DNA of 64,000 nt from Bog-366 sp964501985 (lineage in GTDB: Bacteria; Acidobacteriota; Terriglobia; UBA7540): the NCBI GenBank assembly GCA_964501985.1, contig CAZCVY010000003.1:11324-75323 (forward strand), written 5' to 3'. Positions 52,019 to 61,576 of the stretch are shown in pieces; position 1 is the first letter of the stretch; each line of letters starts with the position of its first letter. Made by a program: the position numbers and the translations under genes. Under the pieces are notes generated by a model that worked only from the letters and a program-made list of their open reading frames with translations, was not told the origin of the DNA and searched no databases.

Positions 52019-52972
52019 ATGGCGCAAACGCTACAGTTCATGGTTCCCGCGGAAGCGGCCGGCGACCGCCTGGACCTTTTCCTGGTGCGGCAGATGCCGG
52101 ACTGGAGCCGCAGCCAGATCCAGCGACTGATTCGGGACGGGTTAGTCACAGTCGGCACAGCGTCGGCCAAAAAGTCCGGCGAAGTGATCGAGGCGGGAAC
52201 ACCGATTAGTGTCAAAGCCGAGCATGAGGAGTCGAAGGCCACGCCGGAAGACCTGCCGCTGACGGTGATCTACGAGGATTCGGACATTTTGGTGGTAAAC
52301 AAAGCCGCAGGCATGGTGGTGCACATCGGCTCGGGCATAACGTCCGGGACCCTCGTTAACGCTCTTTTGCGCCATCTAGCCCCCATTGGCGGTTTATCCA
52401 CAATGGGCGGCGAGCAGCGGCCAGGAATTGTCCACCGTTTGGATAAGATGACTTCGGGCCTCGTGGTGGTGGCCAAGAACGACGCCGCACACCGCCGGCT
52501 GAGCGAACAGTTCAAGTCGCGGGAAGTGCACAAGACTTACCTTGCGCTCGTGCACGGACGCGTGGCTGCCGACAGCGGGGAAATCGCAAGGCCGGTGGGC
52601 CGCGACCCCCGCCGCCGCACGCGCATGAAGGCGGGGGGAATCGCACCGCGCGAAGCGCTGACGAAATATCGAGTGCTGAGGCGATTCGAGCACTTCACCC
52701 TAGTCGAAGCCAAGCCCCGAACCGGTCGCACGCACCAAATCCGTGTGCACCTGGCCAGCATCGGCCATCCGGTGGTTGGCGACACGACCTACGGTGCGCC
52801 TGCTCAACTGCGATTCGGCGAAAGCGTGGAGGCCACACTGCCGCGCACATTTCTGCATGCGGCAAAGTTGGGTTTCACGCATCCCCGCACAGGCGCGCCG
52901 CTTGAGTTTGAGGCGCCGCTGCCGAGTGAACTTGCAATGTTCATTGCTTACATGGAGAGCCGCAAGGGCTAA
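52019..52972 (+). CDS. rluD: RluA-family 23S rRNA pseudouridine synthase (RluD-like)
   Basis: A 317-residue RNA-modifying enzyme. An N-terminal S4 domain (DRLDLFLVRQMPDWSRSQIQ, RLIRDGLVTV) leads into the catalytic domain: DILVVNKAAGMVVH, then RPGIVHRLDKMTSGLVVV with catalytic D142, then KTYLALVHGRV and PRTGRTHQIRVHLASIGHPV. Presence of S4 and overall length fit RluD more than RluA or RluC, but the paralogues cannot be separated by eye. The ATG at 52019 is preceded by repeat sequence with no ribosome site, so the true start might differ by a few codons. Confidence 0.9.
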   Translation: MAQTLQFMVPAEAAGDRLDLFLVRQMPDWSRSQIQRLIRDGLVTVGTASAKKSGEVIEAGTPISVKAEHEESKATPEDLPLTVIYEDSDILVVNKAAGMVVHIGSGITSGTLVNALLRHLAPIGGLSTMGGEQRPGIVHRLDKMTSGLVVVAKNDAAHRRLSEQFKSREVHKTYLALVHGRVAADSGEIARPVGRDPRRRTRMKAGGIAPREALTKYRVLRRFEHFTLVEAKPRTGRTHQIRVHLASIGHPVVGDTTYGAPAQLRFGESVEATLPRTFLHAAKLGFTHPRTGAPLEFEAPLPSELAMFIAYMESRKG

Positions 52973-52996
52973 CATGGAAAGGTTAGTCGATTCACG

Positions 52997-53767
52997 ATGG
53001 CGATTCTCGATAGCTTTAAGTTAGACGGTAAGATTGCGGTAGTGACAGGGTGCAGGCGTGGCATTGGCAAGGCGCTGGCCGTGGCCTTGGCGGAAGCCGG
53101 CGCCGATATTGTCGGCGTCAGCAAAGCACTCGAATCGACCGGCAGCGATGTGGAAAAGGCAGTAACGCTCGCGGGTAGAAAGTTTCACTCATACCAATGT
53201 GATTTTCGCGACCGCAAGGCAGTACATGATTTCACCGCCCGGGTGAAGACGGATTTCCCCGTCATCGATATTCTCGTGGCCAACGCGGGGACCACGCGGC
53301 GCTCGCCCGTGATCGATCACACCGACGAGGATTGGGATGAGGTCATTCAGGTGAATCTCAATTCCCAGTTTGTTCTCAGCCGCGATTTGGGCAGACGCAT
53401 GGTGGACCGTGGTTCCGGCAAGATCATTTTCATTGCCTCTTTGCTTTCCTTTCAAGGTGGCATACTGGTACCGAGTTATGCCGCAAGCAAAGGGGGCGTA
53501 GCTCAGCTCACCAAGGCATTGGCCAACGAGTGGGCGGGCAAGGGCGTGCAGGTCAACGCCATCGCGCCCGGTTACATCGCCACAGACTTAAACGTTGCGT
53601 TGCAGACAGATCCGGAACGAAATCCTGCTATTGTGTCGAGGATTCCCGCGGGCCGCTGGGGCTCCCCAGAAGATTTGCAAGGCGCGGTGGTTTTTCTTGC
53701 CTCGCCAGCTTCTGATTATGTGAGTGGCACGCTGCTCACCGTGGATGGCGGCTGGATGGCGCGATAA
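52997..53767 (+). CDS. kduD: SDR oxidoreductase, KduD-like (2-dehydro-3-deoxy-D-gluconate 5-dehydrogenase)
   Basis: A 256-residue NAD(P)-dependent short-chain dehydrogenase. The Rossmann motif is TGCRRGIG at residues 18-25, then LVANAGTTRRSPVIDHTDED, a catalytic Ser in IASLLSFQGG, and Y161-x-x-x-K165 in YAASKGGVAQLTKALANEW. The end VSGTLLTVDGGWMAR is typical. FKLDGKIAVVTGCRRGIGKA and the lengths match KduD, which interconverts keto-deoxyuronates in pectin or alginate breakdown. Gluconate 5-dehydrogenase is the main alternative. The uronate isomerase-like gene 2.4 kb downstream supports a uronate role. Confidence 0.8.
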   Translation: MAILDSFKLDGKIAVVTGCRRGIGKALAVALAEAGADIVGVSKALESTGSDVEKAVTLAGRKFHSYQCDFRDRKAVHDFTARVKTDFPVIDILVANAGTTRRSPVIDHTDEDWDEVIQVNLNSQFVLSRDLGRRMVDRGSGKIIFIASLLSFQGGILVPSYAASKGGVAQLTKALANEWAGKGVQVNAIAPGYIATDLNVALQTDPERNPAIVSRIPAGRWGSPEDLQGAVVFLASPASDYVSGTLLTVDGGWMAR

Positions 53768-53776
53768 GAAGAACAA

Positions 53777-53824
53777 AGCTATCAGCTATCAGCTATCAGC
53801 GATCAGCGTTCAGCGTTCAGCGCA
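53777..53824 (+). repeat. tandem heptamer repeat (AGCTATC / AGCGTTC)
   Basis: Three AGCTATC, one AGCGATC, two AGCGTTC and a partial unit stand in direct tandem in the 100-base spacer before the GH20 gene. It is the cleanest of the heptamer tracts in the window. Confidence 0.8.
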
Positions 53825-53866
53825 GTACGAAGACGCACCAAGGCTTACAGCCGGAGGTTTTTCGTC

Positions 53867-55930
53867 GTGTCGAAGAGATTTGTCGCAATCCTGTTCGCTC
53901 TGATTTTAACCGTTTCCGCCGCACCTTCAGCCAACTTGCCTCTTACTCCTTATCCCAATCAGCTAGAGCTTGGCCAGGGAGTTTTCCAGGTGGGGACGCG
54001 TGTCAGTATCGACATCATCGGCAACTCAGAAGAGGACCGATTTGCGGCGTCACTTCTGTCCGCGGATCTAACTTCTCTCGACGGCGTGGCGGCGGGCAAA
54101 GGGAAGGGTTCATCCCGTATTATTTTGGCTCGGGCCGAGAGTGCAGCGGGCAAGCAGATTCTGGAGAAATCGGGGTTGCAAATTCCCGCGCAGGCCGACG
54201 AGGAAGGTTACGTTCTGGTTGTCACGTCCCGTGAAGCCTCCATTGTGAGCAAGACTGCTACGGGCATTTTTTATGGCGTGCAAACATTGCGGCAATTGAT
54301 CCATCCAGTCAAAGGTAGCGGGGCCGAGGCGCCGGAGGTTCGGATTGTCGACTGGCCGGCGATTCGGTGGCGCGGCGTGAGCCTGGACATCAGTCGCGGC
54401 CCAATTCCCACCCTGGCGTCCTTCAAACGTGAAATCGCGCTGCTGGCGGAATATAAAATCAATGTGATCTCTCCTTACATGGAGAACACTTTCGCTTATC
54501 CCAGCATTCCGAATTTCGCCGCGGCGGGCGGAGCCATCACGCCGGAAGAAGCCAAGGAGTTGGTGCAGTACGCCACGCAATACCACGTGACGATTATCCC
54601 CGAGCAGGAGTCCTTCGGCCACCTGCATTTGGCGCTTCAGAATGAACGGTTTCAGGATCTAGCCGAAGTGCCTTACGGCCACGTGCTCACCCCCAACGTG
54701 CCGGGATCCTTCACGCTGATTGGCAAGATGTTCGGGGACTTGGCGGCGGCGTTCCCCGGCCCCTTTTTCCACATCGGGGCTGACGAAACCAACGAATTAG
54801 GCGAGGGGCGCACCAAGTCCCAGGTCGATTCGGAGGGTTACGGAAAGGTCTACGTCGATTACCTGCGAAAGATCGATGAGACCCTGATCCCGTATCATCG
54901 CAAGATTCTATTCTGGGGCGATATGGGGGTGCAGCATCCCGAGCACCTCAAGGATTTGCCCCACGATATGATCGCCGTGCCTTGGGACTATGACGCCAAG
55001 CCGTCGTTTGCAAATCAGATCAAGCCCTTCCGCGATGCGGGACTGGAGACCTGGGTGGCCCCGGGGGTGAGCAACTGGAGCCGTATTTTCCCTGACGACA
55101 AAGTAGCGCGCGCGAACATCCGGCAATTCGTCAATGACGGCAAAGATCTCGGCGCGACCGGCGTCCTAAATACCACCTGGATGGACGATGGCGAGAGCAT
55201 GCTGAACTTCACCTGGTATGGGTTCGTCTATGGAGCCGCGCACAGTTGGCAGAAAACCGTGGACGACCAGCAGTTCGACGCCAGTTGGGATTGGGCGTTC
55301 TATCGTGCCGACGACCATCACTTTGCCGGCGAACTCAAGAATTTTTCAGATATTCACGATTTGCTGCGCCAAGCCATCCACACCGACGGACAGGATTCTT
55401 TGACTTGGCACGATGCGCTGATTCCGGAAGGGCAGGCGTTCTACCTGCGGATGGAGCCTGCCGCCCACCAGATCCGACTGGACGCGGAAGACGTCATCGC
55501 CGACCTTCTGGAGAATTCCCACCTCGCGCGGCGCAATGCTGATCTGCTGGATTACACCGAGTTCGCCGCGCGGCGATTCGATTTCCTCGGCCAGAAAGCC
55601 ATTTACTCGAAGGTTATCGCGGATCTCTATTCCCAAGCGCAAGCCAAGTCTTCTGATCCCGCCGCGGTCCGGCACCTTCTGGGACGCATCAATGGGGTGA
55701 ATGGGCTGATCCAGGACATGCGCGATCAAACCACGCAGTTGCACGACATGTACCAGAAAATCTGGTTGGCGGAAAACCGCCCGTACTTTCTGGGGAACAT
55801 TCTCGTTCGCTATGACGAGGAACTAGCACGATGGGAGGCGGCTTCAAGCCGGCTCATTCGCAATCGGACGATCTATACTCAGCACGCCCTGCCGCCACTG
55901 ATCGATCCGGCGGAGCCCATTTCGAAATGA
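53867..55930 (+). CDS. secreted GH20-type beta-N-acetylhexosaminidase
   Basis: A 687-residue enzyme with a Sec signal peptide (FVAILFALILTVSAAPSA). Residues about 25-165 form the GH20b-like domain (LPLTPYPNQLELGQGVFQVG, GYVLVVTSREASIVSKTATG, IFYGVQTLRQLI). The barrel follows with IRWRGVSLDISRGPIPTLA, VTIIPEQESFGHLHLAL and FFHIGADETNELG, where D306-E307 are the substrate-assisted catalytic pair. The C-terminal 200 residues are helical. It should release terminal GlcNAc or GalNAc. Start is GTG at 53867 with GGAGG about ten bases upstream. Confidence 0.87.
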   Translation: MSKRFVAILFALILTVSAAPSANLPLTPYPNQLELGQGVFQVGTRVSIDIIGNSEEDRFAASLLSADLTSLDGVAAGKGKGSSRIILARAESAAGKQILEKSGLQIPAQADEEGYVLVVTSREASIVSKTATGIFYGVQTLRQLIHPVKGSGAEAPEVRIVDWPAIRWRGVSLDISRGPIPTLASFKREIALLAEYKINVISPYMENTFAYPSIPNFAAAGGAITPEEAKELVQYATQYHVTIIPEQESFGHLHLALQNERFQDLAEVPYGHVLTPNVPGSFTLIGKMFGDLAAAFPGPFFHIGADETNELGEGRTKSQVDSEGYGKVYVDYLRKIDETLIPYHRKILFWGDMGVQHPEHLKDLPHDMIAVPWDYDAKPSFANQIKPFRDAGLETWVAPGVSNWSRIFPDDKVARANIRQFVNDGKDLGATGVLNTTWMDDGESMLNFTWYGFVYGAAHSWQKTVDDQQFDASWDWAFYRADDHHFAGELKNFSDIHDLLRQAIHTDGQDSLTWHDALIPEGQAFYLRMEPAAHQIRLDAEDVIADLLENSHLARRNADLLDYTEFAARRFDFLGQKAIYSKVIADLYSQAQAKSSDPAAVRHLLGRINGVNGLIQDMRDQTTQLHDMYQKIWLAENRPYFLGNILVRYDEELARWEAASSRLIRNRTIYTQHALPPLIDPAEPISK

Positions 55931-56189
55931 TGCCGATGTCGGAGCTTTTCGATATGCCCCAAGGCATCTCGGGTTGAAGCCGTGAGGGCCTCCAATCAGG
56001 CCAACGATTCGGCGACCTCGAGATCAAGAATCCCTTCTTGTAGCTGCGTGCCCGATTTACTTTAACGCTGCATTCCTTGCTCGCACTCAACGTTTCAATG
56101 TATTACCATCTCGGCGACGATCGGACGAGCCGAAGGGATTCGCCGCGAGCAGAGAACGAAAACGAAGTTAATCGCTAAGGAGAACTGCA

Positions 56190-57458
56190 ATGTCCCAAAT
56201 CACCGAGGCAGTGACAGCAGCAGAGCTACAACGGAACGTCGAAGAGTCCATCGAGCGTACTCCGGTGCTTGACGTTCACACCCATCTTTACCCCTCCAGC
56301 TTCGCGGACCTATGCTTGTGGGGAATCGACGAACTCGTGAACTACCACTATCTGGTGGCGGAACTGTTCCGATCGTCATCGGTAACCCCGCAGCAATTCT
56401 GGGCGCTCAATAAACCCCAGCAGGCCGACCTGATTTGGGACGCGCTGTTCGTAAAGAACACGCCACTTTCTGAGGCCACCGCCGGGGTGGTTGCGGTCAT
56501 GGTGAAGCTGGGGCTCGATCCTTGCCGCCCGGACCTGAAGCAGGCGCGCGAGTATTTTGCATCGGTCTCGGTGGAACAGTACATTGACCAAGTCCTGAAA
56601 CTCGCCCATGTTTCGGAACTGGTGATGACGAACGATCCCTTCAATCCGGTGGAAAGGGCGGCGTGGGAGTGCAATGAGCTTTGCCCCGAGCGGTTCCACC
56701 GCGCCCTGCGGATGGACCCCGTGTTGAACGATTGGTCGACCGCGCACAGGGTGATGGCGGCGGCAGGCTTCAAGACCAGTGCGGATCTGACGTCGCAGAC
56801 CGTGAGCGAAGCGAGACGCTTTTTGGACCATTGGATATCCCGCCTGCGCCCGGTTTACCTTGCCGTTTCCATGCCTTTTACTTTTACTTACCCAGATGAT
56901 TCTCCGCGCACTCGCTTGATCCGTGAAGTCGTCCTTCCCATGTGCGTCGAGCACAACATTCCATTCACCCTGATGATTGGAGTGTCACGACAGGTGAACC
57001 CTGCCCTGAAGGATGCGGGCGATAGCGTCGGATATGCGGATACAGCCTCGGTAGAGCGGATTTGCGCCGAGAACCCGGGTGTGCGATTTCTGGTGAGCAT
57101 CCTCTCGCGCGAGAACCAGCACGCTCTGTGCGTCGCCGCGCGAAAGTTCAGCAACCTGATGCCCTTCGGATGCTGGTGGTTCCTCAACAACCCCTCGATT
57201 GTTGATGAGATTACGTCAGAGCGATTGGAATTGCTCGGCTCGACGATGATCCCCCAGCACTCCGACGCGCGAATCCTGGATCAGTTGATTTACAAATGGG
57301 CGCATTCGCGGCGAACCATTTCCCGCGCGCTGTCGGCATCCTACGCGCGACTGATTGCCGATGGTTATCCCCTCACGCGGCAGCAAATTGACCGCGATGT
57401 GGAGCGGATGTTCTCCGGCAATTTCCGCCGATGGGTGGGACTAGCGGAAAATCGGTGA
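56190..57458 (+). CDS. amidohydrolase-fold protein, uronate isomerase (UxaC)-like
   Basis: A 422-residue TIM-barrel protein. TPVLDVHTHLYPSSFADLCL supplies an HxH metal motif after strand 1. Later parts (GCWWFLNNPSIVDEITSERL, GSTMIPQHSDARILDQLIYK) resemble the end of uronate isomerases, where an Asp near the C-terminus is catalytic. It lacks the typical UxaC central motifs I know, so it belongs to a divergent branch. AAGGAG seven bases before the ATG fixes the start. Likely role: isomerising a hexuronate to a keto-sugar in the cytoplasm, consistent with kduD nearby. Another amidohydrolase activity is possible. Confidence 0.65.
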   Translation: MSQITEAVTAAELQRNVEESIERTPVLDVHTHLYPSSFADLCLWGIDELVNYHYLVAELFRSSSVTPQQFWALNKPQQADLIWDALFVKNTPLSEATAGVVAVMVKLGLDPCRPDLKQAREYFASVSVEQYIDQVLKLAHVSELVMTNDPFNPVERAAWECNELCPERFHRALRMDPVLNDWSTAHRVMAAAGFKTSADLTSQTVSEARRFLDHWISRLRPVYLAVSMPFTFTYPDDSPRTRLIREVVLPMCVEHNIPFTLMIGVSRQVNPALKDAGDSVGYADTASVERICAENPGVRFLVSILSRENQHALCVAARKFSNLMPFGCWWFLNNPSIVDEITSERLELLGSTMIPQHSDARILDQLIYKWAHSRRTISRALSASYARLIADGYPLTRQQIDRDVERMFSGNFRRWVGLAENR

Positions 57459-57537
57459 TTGATGATTGGCGCCGGTTGATTGATTGCCCCGAGCATCACA
57501 CCGCAACTGACAGCTCGAAGGAGGGAGAGGTGAAGGC

Positions 57538-58419
57538 TTGCGGACCCTGATTTTATCCGTGCTGGCGCTAGCGGCCGTACCCGCTGTAGCTGCGGGCCAG
57601 TTTCAGTTTCGCGACCTGAACTCCACCTCCGTCGAGCTTACGGAAAACGGCGCTCCAGTATTTGTCTACAATTACGGCAGTATGCTGAAAAAGGGCACCG
57701 CGCCGGACCGTGCCCGTTGCTGCTATCTCCATCCCATCTACGCGCCGAACGGTGTAGTGGTGACCGACGATTTCCCCCAAGATCATCCCCACCACCGCGG
57801 CATCAGTTGGATGTGGCCCATCGTCATTGTGGACGGTACGACTTACGATCTGTGGACGATCAAGGGCATTCTCGACCGATTCGAAAAGTGGGAGCGTAAG
57901 AAGGCCGGCAAGAATAGTGCCGAGCTGGCGTTTCAGGACGGGTGGTACGTCGGGGAGCGTAAGGTGGTGCAAGAGGACGTGGAGATCGTCGCGCACTCCC
58001 TGGTGGAGGGCCGTCGCGACCTCGACATCAGAGTAACCCTACGTTCGGTGGGGGCGGAGGTAGTGATTGGCGGCACGCACGAACATGACAAGGGCTATGG
58101 CGGAGCGCTCGAAATTCGCTTTGCCCCGCGAACCGATACTACGATTCGCACGGCTGCACTCGACGATGCCCCTGACAGCGACCGCGAGCCCGCCGCTTGG
58201 GCGGAGCTGACCGGCAATTTCGGCGGCAACGCGGCCACCACGCGCGTTACGGAAGATGCTTCCACCCCCGGGGCACCCAACGGTTGGTGCTTGCGGCACT
58301 ACGGATATGTGGGGGTGGATTATCCTGGATTGGGATTGCGCCGCCTCGATAGCAAGGTGCCCCTGACGATGAGGTTCCGTGTGACGCTCTCGGGAGGCAA
58401 AAAACAGGCCACGGATTAG
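57538..58419 (+). CDS. DUF6807 (PmoA-like) family exported protein
   Basis: A 293-residue protein with a signal peptide (TLILSVLALAAVPAVAAG). DFPQDHPHHRGISWMW is the characteristic HPHHRG motif of the family named PmoA-like in databases. It is not the membrane methane monooxygenase subunit in any demonstrated sense. TTYDLWTIKG, VGERKVVQEDVEIVAH and GALEIRFAPRTDTTIRT follow. Start is TTG at 57538 with GGAGGGAGAGG upstream. The function is unknown; relatives sit beside Gfo/Idh/MocA dehydrogenases, as here. The last four codons and stop coincide with the left arm of an intergenic inverted repeat (58410-58439). Confidence 0.75.
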   Translation: MRTLILSVLALAAVPAVAAGQFQFRDLNSTSVELTENGAPVFVYNYGSMLKKGTAPDRARCCYLHPIYAPNGVVVTDDFPQDHPHHRGISWMWPIVIVDGTTYDLWTIKGILDRFEKWERKKAGKNSAELAFQDGWYVGERKVVQEDVEIVAHSLVEGRRDLDIRVTLRSVGAEVVIGGTHEHDKGYGGALEIRFAPRTDTTIRTAALDDAPDSDREPAAWAELTGNFGGNAATTRVTEDASTPGAPNGWCLRHYGYVGVDYPGLGLRRLDSKVPLTMRFRVTLSGGKKQATD

Positions 58420-58636
58420 CACGGATGAACACGGATCACAAGAATCTTGGGGAAAAGACGGCAAAGCGGGACCCTGAGGAAATAGTGTCAGAGCAAGTGC
58501 TACTGAAGGTTGCAAAAATAGTGATAATGACGCCCGCGCTATTAAAAGAACTCGGCACGATTTTTTGCAATCCTCAGAGAGGCTTTGCATCTTGCTTCCG
58601 CTTTCGCGATCCGTGTTCATCCGTGTTAATCTGCGG
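58410..58636. repeat. inverted repeat (CACGGAT-type) flanking a 170-base spacer
   Basis: Left arm 58410-58437 and right arm 58608-58636 are inverted copies containing CACGGATGAACACGGATC, with a few mismatches outside that core. The sequence resembles the widespread ATCCGTGTTCATCCGTG intergenic repeats of several phyla. The left arm supplies the stop codon of the preceding gene. The right arm ends 20 bases before the ATG of the next one. Confidence 0.75.
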
Positions 58637-58655
58637 CCAGCTTGAGAGTGAGAAT

Positions 58656-60077
58656 ATGCGATTTGAAAAGGCGAGATCGCGACGAAGTTTCTTGAAGCGC
58701 TCGCTCAGCGCCGCGGCGGCTGTCGGATTTCCCACCATCGTGCCGGCGCGCGTCTTTGGGTCAAGCGCGCCGAATAATCTGATCCAGGTGGCGCAGATCG
58801 GCTGCGGCCGCATTGCCCGCGTCTCGGAATTCCCCGGCATTCTCAGGAACAGTGATGTGGCGCGCTACGTGGCGGTGTGCGACCTCGACACCGTCAGGTT
58901 GGCCGACGCAAAAAATATGCTTGAGCAGGCCTACGCGAAGAGGTTCGGGGCAGGGAACTACGCGGAGCTTAAAACCTATGACGACTACCGCGAGATGCTC
59001 CAGGACAAAAGCATCGATGCGGTGGCAATCAGCACGCCCGACCACTGGCACGCGCAGATTGCGATGGAGGCGGCGCTGGCCGGCAAAGACATCTACTTGC
59101 AGAAGCCCGCTTCTTTAACCGTCAAAGAGGGCCGACAGATGGCGGACACGCTCAAGCGCACGGGCCGCATTTTTCAGCAGGGTAGCCAGCAGCGTTCGGA
59201 TTATAACTTTCGCACGGCCTGCGAATTGGTGCGCAACGGGCGCATTGGCAAAATTCAGCAGGTCTTGATCGGCTTGCCGGTGGATCCTTCCGGGGATGTG
59301 GAGCCGGAAATGCTAATCCCGCCGAACTTGAATTACGACATGTGGCTTGGCTCGACGCCCATGGTCTACTACACGGAAAAACGCGTGCACCCGCAGGCGG
59401 CGACCCTCAACCCTCGCTACGATCGGCCCGGCTGGCTGCGCTGTGAGCAGTTCGGCGCCGGCATGATTACCGGCTGGGGGGCGCATCACATCGATACGGC
59501 ACACTGGGCCATGGACACCGAACACACGGGTCCCATCGAGATCGCGGCCAGCGCGGAGTTTCCCAAGATGGGATTGTGGGATGTTCACGGCGCGTTTCAC
59601 GTGCGCGCTCACTACGCGAGCGGCGCCGATGTGTTTATCAGCGAGATGTATCCGACCGGCGTCAAGTTTATCGGCGAAGACGGATGGATCTGGGTTACGC
59701 GCGGCGCGGCCGTGACTGCCAGCGATCCCGCCGCGCTAAATGCGCCGAACCCGCCGCTCGACGCGAGCGACCGGAAGATGCTGATGGCCGGCATCAAGGA
59801 CAATGAAATCCAGCTGCACCACAGCCCCAAGAACGATCATCACCTCGACTGGCTCGCCAGCATCAAAACGCGTCAGCCCCCGGCAGCACCAGCGGAAGGC
59901 GGCCACAGGTCCTGCACCGCGTGCCTGCTGGCGCACGACGCCATGAAACTGAATCGCGAACTCAAATGGGACCCCAAGGCCGAGCGGTACATCAATGACG
60001 ATGAGGCCAACGCCCTGCTATCCCGTCCGCAGCGCGCGCCGTACGGCACAGACGCTGTAATGGCTGGGCAGGGTTGA
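58656..60077 (+). CDS. Tat-exported Gfo/Idh/MocA family oxidoreductase
   Basis: A 473-residue NAD(P)-dependent sugar oxidoreductase-like protein. The N-terminus is a twin-arginine signal (SRRSFLKRSLSAAAAVGFPT). The Rossmann part shows IQVAQIGCGRIARVSEF, VAVCDLDTVRLADAK, AVAISTPDHWHAQIAMEAAL and GKDIYLQKPASLTV, where the Lys of the EKP-like motif is conserved (here QKP). The C-terminal domain has WGAHHIDTAHWAMD, with the His typical of the catalytic site. I chose ATG 58656 because the signal starts there; the frame upstream runs through an inverted repeat. It is followed by a second family member only about 30 bases downstream. Confidence 0.88.
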   Translation: MRFEKARSRRSFLKRSLSAAAAVGFPTIVPARVFGSSAPNNLIQVAQIGCGRIARVSEFPGILRNSDVARYVAVCDLDTVRLADAKNMLEQAYAKRFGAGNYAELKTYDDYREMLQDKSIDAVAISTPDHWHAQIAMEAALAGKDIYLQKPASLTVKEGRQMADTLKRTGRIFQQGSQQRSDYNFRTACELVRNGRIGKIQQVLIGLPVDPSGDVEPEMLIPPNLNYDMWLGSTPMVYYTEKRVHPQAATLNPRYDRPGWLRCEQFGAGMITGWGAHHIDTAHWAMDTEHTGPIEIAASAEFPKMGLWDVHGAFHVRAHYASGADVFISEMYPTGVKFIGEDGWIWVTRGAAVTASDPAALNAPNPPLDASDRKMLMAGIKDNEIQLHHSPKNDHHLDWLASIKTRQPPAAPAEGGHRSCTACLLAHDAMKLNRELKWDPKAERYINDDEANALLSRPQRAPYGTDAVMAGQG

Positions 60078-60106
60078 GTCCGAATCTACAAACTTGGGAG
60101 CCCGTA

Positions 60107-61576
60107 ATGCGGAACAGAGACATTAACCGTCGAAAGTTCATTCAAACGGCTGGGGCGGGAGCGCTGCTTGCCGGGTCGGCCGCCAATTCCGCTTTGCTTG
60201 CTGGGGTGGCACGGCCCTCAGGGAGTCCGCCGCCCGCAAACGGAGAGAGCCAATCCATGGTAGATCCCGACTTTGTCAGGCTGATCACGCTCGATCCTGC
60301 TCACTTCCACGCAGCACTCGTGCAAAAGCAGATGTTGCCGGGAATCTCCAAGCGCGTTGCCCTATACGCTCCGCTGGGGCCGGACCTGCTGGCGCACTTG
60401 AAATTGATCGAACAATTCAACAGCCGGCCGGTGAACCCCACGAGTTGGGAACTGGATATCCACTGTAGTCTCCATTCACTGGAAGAGATGATCGCCGCGC
60501 GGCCGGGCAACGTGGTGGTGCTCGCGGGCCGCAATCGCGTCAAAATCGGCAAGATCAATGCCTCGCTCGAGACGGGATTGAATGTGCTGTCAGACAAGCC
60601 TTGGATTATCCGCGCCGAGGACATGCCCGCGTTGGAAGCTGCACTGGCCTTGGCCGACCAAAAGGGACTGGTGGCGTACGATATGATGACCGAGCGGCAT
60701 GAAATCACCACCATCCTTCAACGCGAGCTGGTGAACGACCCGGCCGTCTTCGGTACGATCATTCCCGCTGACCCGAACCATCCGGGCGTTTTCATGGAGA
60801 GCACCCACTACATCCTCAAGACCGTCGCCGGAAACCCGAACCCCCGTCCGCTGTTTTTCTTCGACATCCTGGACCAGGGGGAAGGGCTGACTGACGTAGG
60901 CACGCATTTGGTGGACCTCGCGCAGTGGACGCTTTTTCCCAGTCAAGCCCTCGATTATCGCCGCGACATTCAGGTTCAAGATGGCAAGCGCTGGGCCACC
61001 CCCGTCACCCTCGCGCAGTTTCGGCAGGTCACCGGCGCGGCGGCTTTCCCAACCGAATTTGCCCCATACGTTCACGGCGACCAGTTCGATTACTATTGCA
61101 ACAATCAGGTGGATTATAAAATTCGGGGAGCTCAAGTGCGGCTGAAGGTGCTGTGGAATTGGGAGTCTCCGGCGGGCGTGGATTTTCATCATGCCATCTA
61201 CTGGGGAACTAAGGCGGTCATCGAGGTGGACCAGACGGTTCAGAACAATTACCGGCCGGAACTGTTCGTTTTCTCGAAGAGTCCGGACCCTCAGGTTGAC
61301 GTTGTTACGGCAGTACGCGCCCGCATTGAGCGCCTCCAGGAGACTTATCCTGGAATCGGGTGGGAATTCGTTAAAGACGGGATGCACATCACCATTCCCG
61401 ATCGCTACCGTGTGGGCCACGAAGCGCACTTCGCGCAAGTGGTAGAGGAGTTCCTGAAGTATCTTAGATCGCCCAAAGCCATGCCGGCGTGGGAGCGGCC
61501 CAATATGCTGGCGAAGTATTTCGTAACCACCGCGGGCGTGCGACTGGCTTCACCGGAAACCCGCAGGGAGAAATAG
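60107..61576 (+). CDS. second Tat-exported Gfo/Idh/MocA-like protein with oxidoreductase C-terminal domain
   Basis: A 489-residue protein starting with a twin-arginine signal (INRRKFIQTAGAGALLAG) at ATG 60107, preceded by GGGAG. The N-terminal Rossmann-like part is divergent: RLITLDPAHFHAALVQKQML in place of the glycine-rich loop, then VVVLAGRNRVKIGKINASLE, GLNVLSDKPWIIRAED, with DKP at the EKP position. The C-terminal domain shows DVGTHLVDLAQWTLFP and YWGTKAVIEVDQTVQN, as in the putative oxidoreductase C-terminal family. It probably forms an operon with the preceding gene. The missing GxGxxG suggests altered or absent nucleotide binding. Confidence 0.8.
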   Translation: MRNRDINRRKFIQTAGAGALLAGSAANSALLAGVARPSGSPPPANGESQSMVDPDFVRLITLDPAHFHAALVQKQMLPGISKRVALYAPLGPDLLAHLKLIEQFNSRPVNPTSWELDIHCSLHSLEEMIAARPGNVVVLAGRNRVKIGKINASLETGLNVLSDKPWIIRAEDMPALEAALALADQKGLVAYDMMTERHEITTILQRELVNDPAVFGTIIPADPNHPGVFMESTHYILKTVAGNPNPRPLFFFDILDQGEGLTDVGTHLVDLAQWTLFPSQALDYRRDIQVQDGKRWATPVTLAQFRQVTGAAAFPTEFAPYVHGDQFDYYCNNQVDYKIRGAQVRLKVLWNWESPAGVDFHHAIYWGTKAVIEVDQTVQNNYRPELFVFSKSPDPQVDVVTAVRARIERLQETYPGIGWEFVKDGMHITIPDRYRVGHEAHFAQVVEEFLKYLRSPKAMPAWERPNMLAKYFVTTAGVRLASPETRREK

